NCBI RefSeq assembly: GCF_000384135.1
Contig: NZ_KB913028.1
Location: 244,351-308,350 of the forward strand
DNA length: 64,000 nt
Direction of reading: 5' to 3'
Source: Succinispira mobilis DSM 6222
GTDB taxonomy: Bacteria; Bacillota; Negativicutes; Acidaminococcales; Succinispiraceae
In this document: positions 20,257-28,280 of the stretch, in pieces
How the letters are laid out: the number at the start of each line of letters is the position of its first letter
Position numbering within the stretch: the stretch's first letter is position 1
The notes under the pieces: model-generated
What the model was told of the DNA's origin: nothing
Seen by the model: the letters and a program-made list of their open reading frames with translations, nothing else
Databases searched by the model: none
Made by a program: the position numbers and the translations under genes

Positions 20257-20962
20257 AGATTGTTTACAAAAATACGCCCAACAAGCTGGCTTTGTCTTGT
20301 CAGAAGCGCAAGTAACACAACTAGAGCAATATTATGAGTTACTGATTGAAACAAATAAGGTAATGAACTTAACGGCAATTACTGAAGTTCGTGAAGTAGT
20401 CTTAAAACACATATTAGATTCTTTTTATGCCTATGAACCAGAAATTTTTAATAGCGGTGCTAAAATATGTGATTTAGGAACAGGGGCAGGCTTCCCAGGA
20501 GTACCACTCAAGGTTTTACAACCCAAGCTAGATGTTGTGCTAATGGATTCTTTGGCGAAACGCCTGAAATTTTTAGACCAAGTTATTGAGAATTTAGGTT
20601 TACAACAAATTGTTACCTGTCATTTGCGAGCTGAAGATGCCGGTCGGAGTAAGCAACATCGCGAACAATACGATCTAGTTTGCTCACGCGCTGTGGCACG
20701 CTTGCAGATTTTAGCAGAATATTGTCTGCCCTTATTAAAAACAGGCGGTGTTTTTGTAGCCATGAAAGCAAGCAATTATCAACTAGAGGTAGAGCAGGCT
20801 GAGGCGGCTTTAAAAATCCTAGGTGGGAAAATAATTAAAATAAAGCAGGTGCAATTGCCAGAGTTAGAGGATAAGCGCGTTGTGATTTATATTAAAAAAG
20901 AACGTTCTACAGCGAAGACTTATCCTAGAAAAGCAGGAATTCCCGAAAAAAATCCCTTGTAA
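20246..20962 (+). CDS. rsmG: 16S rRNA (guanine-527-N7)-methyltransferase RsmG
   Basis: Methylates G527 of 16S rRNA. 238 residues with the SAM site CDLGTGAGFPGVPLKVLQP and the conserved LMDSLAKRLKFLDQV and VCSRAVARLQIL. The ATG at 20246, with GGGAG upstream, lies inside the mnmG 3' end. In many Firmicutes rsmG is followed by noc, as here, 31 bases downstream. Confidence 0.96.
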   Translation: MKFRDCLQKYAQQAGFVLSEAQVTQLEQYYELLIETNKVMNLTAITEVREVVLKHILDSFYAYEPEIFNSGAKICDLGTGAGFPGVPLKVLQPKLDVVLMDSLAKRLKFLDQVIENLGLQQIVTCHLRAEDAGRSKQHREQYDLVCSRAVARLQILAEYCLPLLKTGGVFVAMKASNYQLEVEQAEAALKILGGKIIKIKQVQLPELEDKRVVIYIKKERSTAKTYPRKAGIPEKNPL

Positions 20963-20993
20963 ATAATGTTGTATTTGGTGGAGGTGGCAGCTT

Positions 20994-21878
20994 GTGTCGG
21001 CGAGTTTTAATCAACGCGAAAGTAGTCTAAATGCAGATAAAAAATTGTCCAATATTATACAAGTAGATGTACAAAAAATAATACCAAATAAAGATCAACC
21101 GCGAAAAAACTTTATTCAAGAAAGTTTAAATGAATTAGCTGAATCAATTAGCAATTTTGGGGTATTGCAGCCGTTACTGGTTAGTCCAACAGATAGTGGA
21201 GAATACATGATTATTGCTGGTGAGCGAAGATATCGGGCCGCAAAATTAGCGGGCTTAAAGAAGGTTCCGGTGATTATTGCTAGTTATACTAATAAGCAAA
21301 TTGCTGAAGTTGCCATGATTGAGAATTTGCAACGCGAGGATCTGCATTTTATTGAAGAAGCCGAAGGCTATCAAAAGCTAATGAGTGAATTTAATATGAC
21401 GCAACAAGAAGTCGCGAAAAGAGTTGGCAAGCAACAATCGACAATCGCAAATAAATTGCGGATTTTAAGGTTGCCGCAAGCGGTAAGAGCACATTTGTAT
21501 GAGCGGAAAATAACGGAGCGTCACGCGCGTGCTTTATTGAAATTAGAAGAAGAACAGTTGCAGTTAAAAGTTGTACAAGATATTTTAGCCAAAGATTTAA
21601 CTGTGCGTCAGACAGAAACTTTAATAGATAATATCTTGTTAAATAAGCCAGAGGTGGCGGAAACGGATAATGGCGATAAAAAGAAGTTAAAAATAGTGGT
21701 TAAAGATGCGCGGATTATTATTAATACTCTAAAAAAATCTTTGGCAGAGGTAAAAGATATTTTAGCTGTTAATATTAAAATGCAAGAAGAAGTTTTGCCA
21801 GAAGAAATAGTTTTAACAATTCGTATCCCGAATAATGCCAGCAACAAAGCTAAAGTTTCACGTGAAACAAAAAAGTAA
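20994..21878 (+). CDS. noc: Nucleoid occlusion protein Noc (ParB family)
   Basis: 294 residues with a ParB N-terminal CTPase domain (IIAGERRYRAAKLAGLKKVP; IENLQREDL) and helix-turn-helix (VGKQQSTIANKLRILRLP). Gln, Lys and Arg in the recognition region and ERHARAL downstream follow the Noc pattern, not the ParB one, so this copy should recognise Noc sites and couple chromosome position to division. The N-terminal 25 residues differ from Bacillus Noc and are not obviously amphipathic. The start is GTG at 20994 after GGAGGTGG. A parS site overlaps its last codons. The next gene is a second ParB; no parA lies between. Confidence 0.85.
   Translation: MSASFNQRESSLNADKKLSNIIQVDVQKIIPNKDQPRKNFIQESLNELAESISNFGVLQPLLVSPTDSGEYMIIAGERRYRAAKLAGLKKVPVIIASYTNKQIAEVAMIENLQREDLHFIEEAEGYQKLMSEFNMTQQEVAKRVGKQQSTIANKLRILRLPQAVRAHLYERKITERHARALLKLEEEQLQLKVVQDILAKDLTVRQTETLIDNILLNKPEVAETDNGDKKKLKIVVKDARIIINTLKKSLAEVKDILAVNIKMQEEVLPEEIVLTIRIPNNASNKAKVSRETKK
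21854..21869. promoter_or_regulatory. parS centromere site
   Basis: AGTTTCACGTGAAACA matches the parS consensus at 15 of 16 positions, and its 14-base core is a perfect palindrome. It lies in the last codons of noc (Val-Ser-Arg-Glu-Thr), upstream of parB. No second copy was noticed in the window. Confidence 0.93.
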
Positions 21879-21897
21879 AAATAAGGTGAAAAACTAA

Positions 21898-22722
21898 GTG
21901 AAACAGCAGCAAAATACACCAGAAACAGCAGCAGAGTTAATTAAGATCGCCCAAATTTTACCCTGTAGATATCAGCCCCGCAAAGTTTTTGCGGCACAGC
22001 AGCTACAAGAATTGGCGATATCTATCAAGCAGCAAGGCTTAGTACAACCAATTATTGTACGTGTGCATCCTGAATTACCGACAAACTATGAATTAGTTGC
22101 GGGTGAGAGAAGGTTGCGAGCTGTTAAGTTATTGGGTTGGACAGCAATTCCCGCTTTAATTAGGCCTTATTCAGATGTACAATTGCAACAAGTCACATTA
22201 ATAGAGAATATTCAAAGGCAGGATCTAAATGCGATCGAAGAGGCCCAAGCTCTGAAAAGCTTGTTGGAAAGTTTGCAAATTACTCAAGAACAATTGGCTC
22301 AAAAAATTGGCAAAAGCCGTACCGCTATCAGTAATGCTTTGCGCCTATTAGCTTTGCCAGAGTATATCCAAACCCAGTTGGCGGCGGGAAAGGTTTCGGT
22401 TGGTCAAGTGCGGCCCTTACTAGCTGTGAGTGAAGCCGGCGAACAAAAACGGTTGTGGCAACAGGTAATTGCTGAAAATTTGACAGCGCGACAGGTAGAG
22501 CAACTGGTAAAGCAACAAAAACCTAAATCAGCAGGGAAACCAACTATGTTGGCGGCTGGTGATGTGCATTTAAAAGCTATCGAAGAACAGCTGATTGAAC
22601 GATTAGGAACTAAGGTGAAGATCCAAGGTACTCAAGCACAAGGAAAAATTGAAATTGATTATTATGGCCTGCAAAATCTAGAAGAATTGCTAGAACAGTT
22701 GTTGGGCACAAAACGGTGGTGA
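21898..22722 (+). CDS. parB: Chromosome-partitioning protein ParB (Spo0J)
   Basis: 274 residues. CTPase motif LVAGERRLRAVKLLGW, IENIQRQDLNAIEEAQA, and helix-turn-helix IGKSRTAISNALRLLALP. The Arg after GKS, the Ala in LLALP and the Gly in SVGQVR are ParB-type, so it should load at parS. The usual SxGHxR motif reads SVGQVR, a His-to-Gln change. The GTG start at 21898 is preceded by AAGGTG. It lies 19 bases after noc. There is no ParA/Soj gene beside it, unlike the standard rsmG-noc-soj-spo0J order. Confidence 0.9.
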   Translation: MKQQQNTPETAAELIKIAQILPCRYQPRKVFAAQQLQELAISIKQQGLVQPIIVRVHPELPTNYELVAGERRLRAVKLLGWTAIPALIRPYSDVQLQQVTLIENIQRQDLNAIEEAQALKSLLESLQITQEQLAQKIGKSRTAISNALRLLALPEYIQTQLAAGKVSVGQVRPLLAVSEAGEQKRLWQQVIAENLTARQVEQLVKQQKPKSAGKPTMLAAGDVHLKAIEEQLIERLGTKVKIQGTQAQGKIEIDYYGLQNLEELLEQLLGTKRW

Positions 22723-22731
22723 ATGTAGTTA

Positions 22732-23421
22732 GTGAAAGGAACAATCGCAAATACAGCGGCAGTTTTACTGGGGGGCTTAATTGGCTCGGGTTTGGGCAAC
22801 AGCTTTTTGCTAAAGTATCAACAGCCGATTATGCAAGCCTTAAAAATCACGGTAGGTATTATTGGTGTGCAAATGGCACTGAAAACCGAAAATTTGTTAA
22901 TTGTAATTTTAAGTTTAGTTATTGGCATTATTATTGGCGAACAATTGAATTTAGAAAAGTATATGCAAAGTTTGGCGAGTAAACTGATGCAATTGACTAA
23001 TTACCTTTTTCCTAAAATGCGGCAGAGCAGATTTCAAGAGGGTTTTATTACCGCGAGCTTAGTGTATTGTGTGGGGGCTATGGCTATTGTCGGCAGTATT
23101 CAAGATGGCTTGCAGGGACAAACGGAAGTGTTATATCTTAAGTCGGTATTAGATGGGGTGTCAGCGATAGTATTTGCAACAACTTTTGGAATTGGGGTAG
23201 CGTTTTCGGCAATTCCTGTTTTTGTTTACCAAGCTTCAATAACCTTATTGGCAGAATTTTTTAGTGCCTACTTTACGCCGGCGGTTATTCGCGAGATTAC
23301 GGCGGTGGGTGGAGTAAGTATTTTGGCGTTGGCGATAAAAATGCTAGAAATAGAAGATATTAAAGTAGCTAACTGGTTACCAGCAATTATTGTGGCCGCA
23401 GTTTTAGCAACAATATTATAA
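22732..23421 (+). CDS. DUF554 family membrane protein
   Basis: 229 residues, about six to seven membrane segments. The N-terminus is GTIANTAAVLLGGLIGSGLG, and VGIIGVQMALKT and IIGEQLNLEKY follow, all typical of DUF554 (YdfK/YqgA-like) proteins of unknown transport function. The GTG start at 22732 lies 9 bases after parB; GGTGGTGA upstream serves as ribosome site. DUF554 next to parB is a recurrent arrangement in anaerobic Firmicutes as far as I recall. Confidence 0.85.
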   Translation: MKGTIANTAAVLLGGLIGSGLGNSFLLKYQQPIMQALKITVGIIGVQMALKTENLLIVILSLVIGIIIGEQLNLEKYMQSLASKLMQLTNYLFPKMRQSRFQEGFITASLVYCVGAMAIVGSIQDGLQGQTEVLYLKSVLDGVSAIVFATTFGIGVAFSAIPVFVYQASITLLAEFFSAYFTPAVIREITAVGGVSILALAIKMLEIEDIKVANWLPAIIVAAVLATIL

Positions 23422-23447
23422 TTTTTTTGTGAGAAAGAAGGTTATTT

Positions 23448-23939
23448 ATGTACGATATACAAATGGTCCTTAGTGTTTTATCCGGAGTGTGTGCCTTTTT
23501 ACTATTGTTAATTATTGTTTTATATGTAAGACTTAATAATATGCGAAAAAAATATACTTTGCTTATGCAAGGTAGTGAAGATAAAAATCTTGAGGATATG
23601 TTTATTAAGCGCTTGGACGCAATTAACAAAAATGTGATAGATTTACAAAGGTTAGAGCAAAAACAGCAGTATTTGGAGCATAAAATGCAAGGTTGTATCC
23701 AAAAAGTCGGGATCATTCGTTTTAATGCCTATAATGACATTGCTGGGGATTTGAGTTATTCGATGGCGGTGCTCGATGAATACAATAATGGTTTGGTTTT
23801 GTCGGGATTAATTTCACGGACAGATATGCGTTGTTATGCTAAAGCTATAATTAATAACACTTCAGCACATGTATTAACAGAAGAAGAACAGTTAGCTATC
23901 AAAACTGCACAGGAAAAGTACAGCGAAAACAGTAAGTGA
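23448..23939 (+). CDS. DUF4446 family protein
   Basis: 163 residues with one N-terminal membrane helix (LSVLSGVCAFLLLLIIVLYV), a coiled-coil region (about 45-85), and the conserved core QKVGIIRFNAYNDIAGDLSY with GLVLSGLISRTDMRCYAK. Function unknown. ATG at 23448 with AAGG upstream. It closes the rsmG-noc-parB transcript, since a terminator follows within 50 bases. Confidence 0.85.
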   Translation: MYDIQMVLSVLSGVCAFLLLLIIVLYVRLNNMRKKYTLLMQGSEDKNLEDMFIKRLDAINKNVIDLQRLEQKQQYLEHKMQGCIQKVGIIRFNAYNDIAGDLSYSMAVLDEYNNGLVLSGLISRTDMRCYAKAIINNTSAHVLTEEEQLAIKTAQEKYSENSK

Positions 23940-23984
23940 TTGCTGGACAGAGCAAAAATAATACAAGACAATATTTGTAATTTT

Positions 23985-24026
23985 ATGCAGCCACGCGCAT
24001 TGACGTAGAGGCTGCATGTTTTCTTT
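23985..24026 (+). terminator. Rho-independent terminator after DUF4446 gene
   Basis: Stem ATGCAGCC/GGCTGCAT (23985-23992, 24010-24017) followed by GTTTTCTTTTT. Confidence 0.75.
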
Positions 24027-24037
24027 TTATAAAGATT

Positions 24038-24066
24038 TTGACTTAATTACTAAAATATATTAGAAT
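24038..24066 (+). promoter_or_regulatory. Promoter for the M23 peptidase gene
   Basis: TTGACT (24038-24043), 17-base spacer, TAGAAT (24061-24066), immediately after the previous terminator. Confidence 0.6.
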
Positions 24067-24107
24067 ATGGGGTGGAGTTAATATATTGGTTTGGGAGGAT
24101 TAGATTG

Positions 24108-25031
24108 GTGAAGTTAACAAAGAAAAAACCGGATAAGCGTGAATATACCTTTATGATCGTGCCGCACCGCGATGATAAAATTTATAGTTTAAGAGTACCA
24201 ATCAAGCGTCTTAAGCTAATAGCGGGCTCAATAGCTACTTGTTTAGTGGTATGTGCAGGTTTATTTACCTACCAAGCATATACCGTGCAACAAGCAGCTA
24301 GTAGTCAGTCTGAATTACAAGAACTGCGAGCCAACAAAGATGTGCAAGAACAAAAACTGGTAGTTTTAGCGCAAAAGACTACGGAAATACAAAAGCAAAT
24401 ATCAGAAATAGAAGCGCTAGAAAATGAAGTTAAACGAGCTTTGGGCAACCCTGAAACGAGTTCTACTTCGCGCTCGGGTGTTGAAAGAACAGAACGTAGT
24501 GGTGGGCAAGGTGGTCCTATCGCTAAAAATAACGTAGATAGTCTGCAACTACAGCTAAATAGTTTGGAAGCGGCTTTGAAAAGCAAAGATGCTAGTTTAA
24601 AAGAATTAAAAAGTCAATTAGAAGAACGCAATCAAAAATTAGCGAGAACGCCTTCTATTTGGCCAACTGAAGGTGATATTACTTCACGTTTTGGGTGGCG
24701 ACAATCTCCCTTTGGTTATGGGAGTGATTGGCATCCAGGCGTAGATATTGCCAATTCCATTGGGACGCCAATACATGCTACTGCGGATGGAGTAGTTACT
24801 AATGCTGGCTGGTATGGTGGTTATGGTCGGTATGTAGAAATAGATCATGGTTATGGCTATGTAACAGCGTATGGACATCATTCGGCTATTGTGGTAGCTA
24901 TAGGTCAACAAGTTAAAAAAGGTGATGTTATTGCTTACGTCGGCAACTCAGGTATGAGTACTGGTCCACATGTTCATTATGAAGTGCGTGTAAATGGCCG
25001 AGAAGTTAATCCGATGACTTTTATGCAATAA
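24108..25031 (+). CDS. Membrane-anchored M23 family peptidoglycan endopeptidase
   Basis: 307 residues from GTG 24108 (GGAGG 8 bases upstream); a longer frame from 24072 lacks a ribosome site. There is one membrane helix at about 36-58, then a periplasm/wall-side coiled coil (about 65-110 and 145-180). The C-terminal LytM/M23 domain has zinc ligands in HPGVDIAN and GPHVHYEVRVNG, with the GYGHHSA-like segment AYGHHSAIVV. It probably cleaves peptide cross-links or activates amidases during growth. A bactofilin gene follows, a pairing seen widely and suggesting joint control of wall remodelling. Confidence 0.92.
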   Translation: MKLTKKKPDKREYTFMIVPHRDDKIYSLRVPIKRLKLIAGSIATCLVVCAGLFTYQAYTVQQAASSQSELQELRANKDVQEQKLVVLAQKTTEIQKQISEIEALENEVKRALGNPETSSTSRSGVERTERSGGQGGPIAKNNVDSLQLQLNSLEAALKSKDASLKELKSQLEERNQKLARTPSIWPTEGDITSRFGWRQSPFGYGSDWHPGVDIANSIGTPIHATADGVVTNAGWYGGYGRYVEIDHGYGYVTAYGHHSAIVVAIGQQVKKGDVIAYVGNSGMSTGPHVHYEVRVNGREVNPMTFMQ

Positions 25032-25125
25032 GATAGTTTCGTGAAGCTACTGACTAAGTTAGCAGTTTTATCCTGTAAGTTATATAAGTTTAAAGTACGC
25101 AGATAAAGGAGCGAGAAAAAAATAT

Positions 25126-25500
25126 ATGTTTGGCTCAAGTAAAAAAGCGAAAGCAGCAGTAGATACTAGTAATATTGAAACTTTGCTCGGAAAAAGTTCA
25201 GAGTTTAAGGGAACGATCAGTTGTGCGGGAACTGTCCGCATAGATGGGGTTTTTGAAGGGCAAATAACAGTTAACGGCGATATTTTGGTAGGTAGTGAAG
25301 CTAAAATTGTCGCGGACATTAGTGTACATAATATTACTATCTCTGGTAATATTACAGGAAACATTAATGCTACGGGTAAGATTGAATTAATGGAAACAGC
25401 TTTTGTAACCGGCGATGTAAAGGCGGCTGCCTTTGTAGTTGAAGAAGGTGCGGTATTCAATGGTAGAAGTGAAAGTATAAAAAATACACAGGTACAATAA
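25126..25500 (+). CDS. Bactofilin (polymer-forming cytoskeletal protein)
   Basis: 124 residues: a short basic N-terminus, then a right-handed beta-helix core (GTVRIDGVFEGQITVNGDIL; GNITGNINATGKIELMETAF) and a short tail. Bactofilins polymerise without nucleotide at the membrane and scaffold wall enzymes. ATG at 25126 follows AAAGGAG. It lies directly downstream of the M23 peptidase and ends at a strong terminator, so the two probably form one operon. Confidence 0.93.
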   Translation: MFGSSKKAKAAVDTSNIETLLGKSSEFKGTISCAGTVRIDGVFEGQITVNGDILVGSEAKIVADISVHNITISGNITGNINATGKIELMETAFVTGDVKAAAFVVEEGAVFNGRSESIKNTQVQ

Positions 25501-25518
25501 TCTCTGTCTAAAATGTAT

Positions 25519-25565
25519 AAAAAAGCGATAAGTTGTGATTTTTTCATAACTTATCGCTTTTTTAT
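25519..25565 (+). terminator. Rho-independent terminator after bactofilin
   Basis: 16-bp perfect stem (25519-25534 with 25548-25563), A-rich left edge and T-rich right edge. Confidence 0.88.
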
Positions 25566-25587
25566 ATTGTATTTTTTTCTAAAGATG

Positions 25588-25617
25588 TTGACAAGTAAAG
25601 GTATAATTTTTTATAAT
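25588..25617 (+). promoter_or_regulatory. Promoter of the branched-chain amino acid transport operon
   Basis: TTGACA (25588-25593), 18-base spacer, TATAAT (25612-25617). The leader to the first livJ is about 120 bases. It carries an inverted repeat TTTTGTC/GACAAAA (25692-25698, 25705-25711) that could be an operator or small RNA hairpin. Confidence 0.7.
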
Positions 25618-25739
25618 ATAATACAAGTTGTTACAAGAGAAAAGAAAAGAAAGACTATGTCTATTCGATTGTAAACTTTAAAAAAACTAAGTTTTGTCAA
25701 AATGGACAAAATCTATCTAAAATGAGGGGGCAAATACCG

Positions 25740-26912
25740 ATGAAAAAGTCTTGGAAAAAGGCAGTAGGTGTTTTGTGTGCAGGAATGTTAATGCTGACGG
25801 CGCTTACAGGCTGCGGGGGCGAGAAAAAAGCGGCTGACACTAATGAAATCAAAGTTGGCGGCAATTTCGAACTTACCGGTGGGGTAGCTAGTTTTGGAAA
25901 ATCTACATTCAATGGTTTTAAAATGGCGATTGATGAAGTTAATGCCGCAGGTGGTGTAAATGGTAAAAAGATTAATTTTATTTACACTGATAATAAGTCT
26001 GAAATTTCAGAGGCTTCTAATGCGACAACAAAACTAATAACTAAAGATAAGGTTTCTGTTGTGGTTGGTCCAGTAGTTAGTGCTTCTGTATTAGCATCTG
26101 CACAGATTGCAACTGATAATAAAGTACCATTGTTAACACCAACCGGTACAAATGAAAAAATTACTTTTGATAATGGCAAATTAAGAGAATATCTCTTTAG
26201 AAGTTGCTTTATTGATCCGCTACAAGGAGAAGTAATGGCAAATTTTGCTGCTAAAAGCTTGAATGCTAAGAAAATCGCTGTCTATTTAGATTCGTCTTCC
26301 GATTACTCTAAAGGCTTGGCGCAAGTATTTACCGAGACAACTAAAAAATTAGGTGGACAAATAATTTCTCAGGAAGCCTTCTTGCAAAAGGATACGGATT
26401 TCAAAGCAACTTTAACTAAGATAAAAGCCCAAAACCCAGAAGTTATCTTTATTCCGGCTTACTACCAAGAAGTAGGTATGATTGTAAAACAAGCTAGAGA
26501 GTTAGGTATGAACATGCCAATTATTGGGGTAGATGGTTGGGATTCGCCACGTTTAGCTGAAATTGCTGGTGCGGATGCGTTGAATAATACTTATTTCTGT
26601 AACCATTATTCACCAGAAGATAAAGATCCAAGAATTCAAAAATTTGTAGCAGATTACAAAAAAATCTATAATCAAGCACCAGATGCCCTTGCAGCACTTG
26701 GCTATGATGCTGGTTTAATGTTAGTGGATGCACTTAAACGTGCCAATAGTACAGATCCTAAAGCAATTCGCGATGCTTTAGCTAAAACTAAAGATTTACA
26801 AGTAGTAACGGGTAAATTATCTTTAGATGCCAAACATAATCCTGTTAAAGGGGTAGTAATCATTGAAATGAAAAATGGTTTACAAACCTTTAAAGAAAGA
26901 ATTAATTTATAA
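25740..26912 (+). CDS. livJ: Branched-chain amino acid ABC transporter substrate-binding lipoprotein 1
   Basis: 390 residues from ATG 25740 (GAGGGGG upstream). A lipoprotein signal with lipobox LTGC is at about 22-25. The mature part is a periplasmic-type fold I (Peripla_BP_6) protein: IKVGGNFELTGGVASFGKST, ATTKLITKDKVSVVVGPVVS, NPEVIFIPAYYQEVGMIVKQ, GYDAGLMLVDALKRA. It captures Leu/Ile/Val or a related ligand for LivHMGF. A close paralogue follows 95 bases downstream. Confidence 0.93.
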   Translation: MKKSWKKAVGVLCAGMLMLTALTGCGGEKKAADTNEIKVGGNFELTGGVASFGKSTFNGFKMAIDEVNAAGGVNGKKINFIYTDNKSEISEASNATTKLITKDKVSVVVGPVVSASVLASAQIATDNKVPLLTPTGTNEKITFDNGKLREYLFRSCFIDPLQGEVMANFAAKSLNAKKIAVYLDSSSDYSKGLAQVFTETTKKLGGQIISQEAFLQKDTDFKATLTKIKAQNPEVIFIPAYYQEVGMIVKQARELGMNMPIIGVDGWDSPRLAEIAGADALNNTYFCNHYSPEDKDPRIQKFVADYKKIYNQAPDALAALGYDAGLMLVDALKRANSTDPKAIRDALAKTKDLQVVTGKLSLDAKHNPVKGVVIIEMKNGLQTFKERINL

Positions 26913-26950
26913 TTTGGTTTTTAAGAGAATTCTAGAAACTATAGCTAAAA

Positions 26951-26973
26951 GCCTGTCTCCTTTGGAGGCGGGC
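26951..26973 (+). other. Intergenic mRNA stem-loop between the two livJ genes
   Basis: 10-bp stem (26951-26960 with 26964-26973, two G-U pairs) and a 3-base loop, with no T-tract. Best read as an RNA-processing or stability element that sets relative livJ levels. Confidence 0.5.
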
Positions 26974-27007
26974 CATAGCAATTTTAAAAAATATAGGAGT
27001 TGAGATA

Positions 27008-28195
27008 ATGTTTGCCAAAAGTAAAAAACTCTTTAGTATTTTAGGTGTAGCTTTATTAGCAGGTAGCTTGCTAGTTGGTTGTGGCGGCGAAAAAAAAGCT
27101 GATAATAAAGCCGGCGATATTTTAAAAATTGGTGCTAATTTAGAAATGACTGGTACTAATGCTTCTTTCGGAAAATCAGCTTCAAACGGGGCTAAATTGG
27201 CTCTTAAAGAAATCAATGCCAAGGGTGGCGTTTTAGGTGGCAAGAAATTAGAATTGGTAGTAGCTGATAACAAAAGTGAAGTTGCAGAAGCAGCTAATGC
27301 TATGCAAAAGCTCATTACTAGCGATAAAGTAATTGCTTCTATTGCTCCAATTGCGTCTTCAAGCGTTATTGCTGGAGCTGAAATTAACCAAAAATATAAA
27401 GTATTAGGTATAAGTCCGACTGCCTCTAATCCAGCGGTAACGGTAGATCCTAAAACTGGTAAAACTAGAGAATATTTATTTAGAGCCGCGTTTATTGATC
27501 CTTTCCAAGGTTCAGTAATGGCAAATTTTGCTTCTAAAAGTTTGAATGCCAAAACAGCAGCATTATATATCGAAAATAGTAGTGACTATGCTAAAGGCTT
27601 AGGCAAATTCTTCCAAGAGCAATTTGCGAAAAATGGAGGTACAATTGTAGCTCAAGAAGCGTATTTACAAAAAGATACGGACTTTAAAGCAACTTTAACC
27701 AAAATTAAAGCCCAAAACCCAGATGTAGTTTTTGTACCAGGTTATTATCAAGAAGTTGGCTTAATTATTAAGCAAGCAAGAGAGATGGGCATTACGGCAC
27801 CATTTTTAGGTGGCGATGGTTGGGATTCAGCTAAATTACCAGAAATTGCTGGACAAACAGCTTTAGACAATGCATTTTTTAGTAATCACTACTCCCCAGA
27901 CGATTCAAGTGAAGCGGTAAAAGCTTTTGTAGCGAACTATAAAAAAGAATATAATGAAACTCCAGACGCTTTTGCAGCGCTTGCTTATGATGCAACTATG
28001 ATGGTTGTAGAAGCGATTAAACGTGCTAATAGTGCAGATCCGACTAAAATTCGTGATGAATTAGAAAAGACTAAAGACTATGCGGCCGTTTCCGGAAAAA
28101 TTAGCCTAAATGCAACACATGATGCCGTAAAAAGTGCTGTAATTGTTGCCTTTAAAGACGGTAAACAAATCTTTAAAGAAAAAGTAAATCCCTAG
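27008..28195 (+). CDS. livJ: Branched-chain amino acid ABC transporter substrate-binding lipoprotein 2
   Basis: 395 residues, lipobox LVGC at about 22-25, same fold as the previous gene. Many blocks are shared (LQKDTDFKATLTKIKAQNP, EYLFRAAFIDPFQGSVMANF, GDGWDSAKLPEIAG), so the pair is a tandem duplication. The ligand-facing segments differ (for example TPTGTNEKITF in the first against SPTASNPAVTV here), so ligand preference may differ. ATG at 27008 with AGGAG upstream. Confidence 0.93.
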   Translation: MFAKSKKLFSILGVALLAGSLLVGCGGEKKADNKAGDILKIGANLEMTGTNASFGKSASNGAKLALKEINAKGGVLGGKKLELVVADNKSEVAEAANAMQKLITSDKVIASIAPIASSSVIAGAEINQKYKVLGISPTASNPAVTVDPKTGKTREYLFRAAFIDPFQGSVMANFASKSLNAKTAALYIENSSDYAKGLGKFFQEQFAKNGGTIVAQEAYLQKDTDFKATLTKIKAQNPDVVFVPGYYQEVGLIIKQAREMGITAPFLGGDGWDSAKLPEIAGQTALDNAFFSNHYSPDDSSEAVKAFVANYKKEYNETPDAFAALAYDATMMVVEAIKRANSADPTKIRDELEKTKDYAAVSGKISLNATHDAVKSAVIVAFKDGKQIFKEKVNP

Positions 28196-28224
28196 TCTTT
28201 GAAAAATAAAAATCTATAAACTAA

Positions 28225-28249
28225 GGTGGGCTAGATTCCCTAGCCCACC
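28225..28249 (+). other. Intergenic mRNA stem-loop before livH
   Basis: 10-bp perfect stem GGTGGGCTAG/CTAGCCCACC with a 5-base loop, no T-tract. It probably stabilises the upstream livJ message or partly attenuates readthrough into livH. Confidence 0.55.
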
Positions 28250-28280
28250 ATAAAGTATTTTATCCAGGAGGATTAACTTT

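Noticed and set aside
21898-22722. Second ParB as a plasmid or phage gene
   Set aside because: It is in the normal chromosomal place with parS and the same codon use as its neighbours; no mobile genes are near.
22716-22982. Overlapping 88-codon frame at the start of DUF554
   Set aside because: It is a shadow of the DUF554 gene, whose frame has the family sequence.
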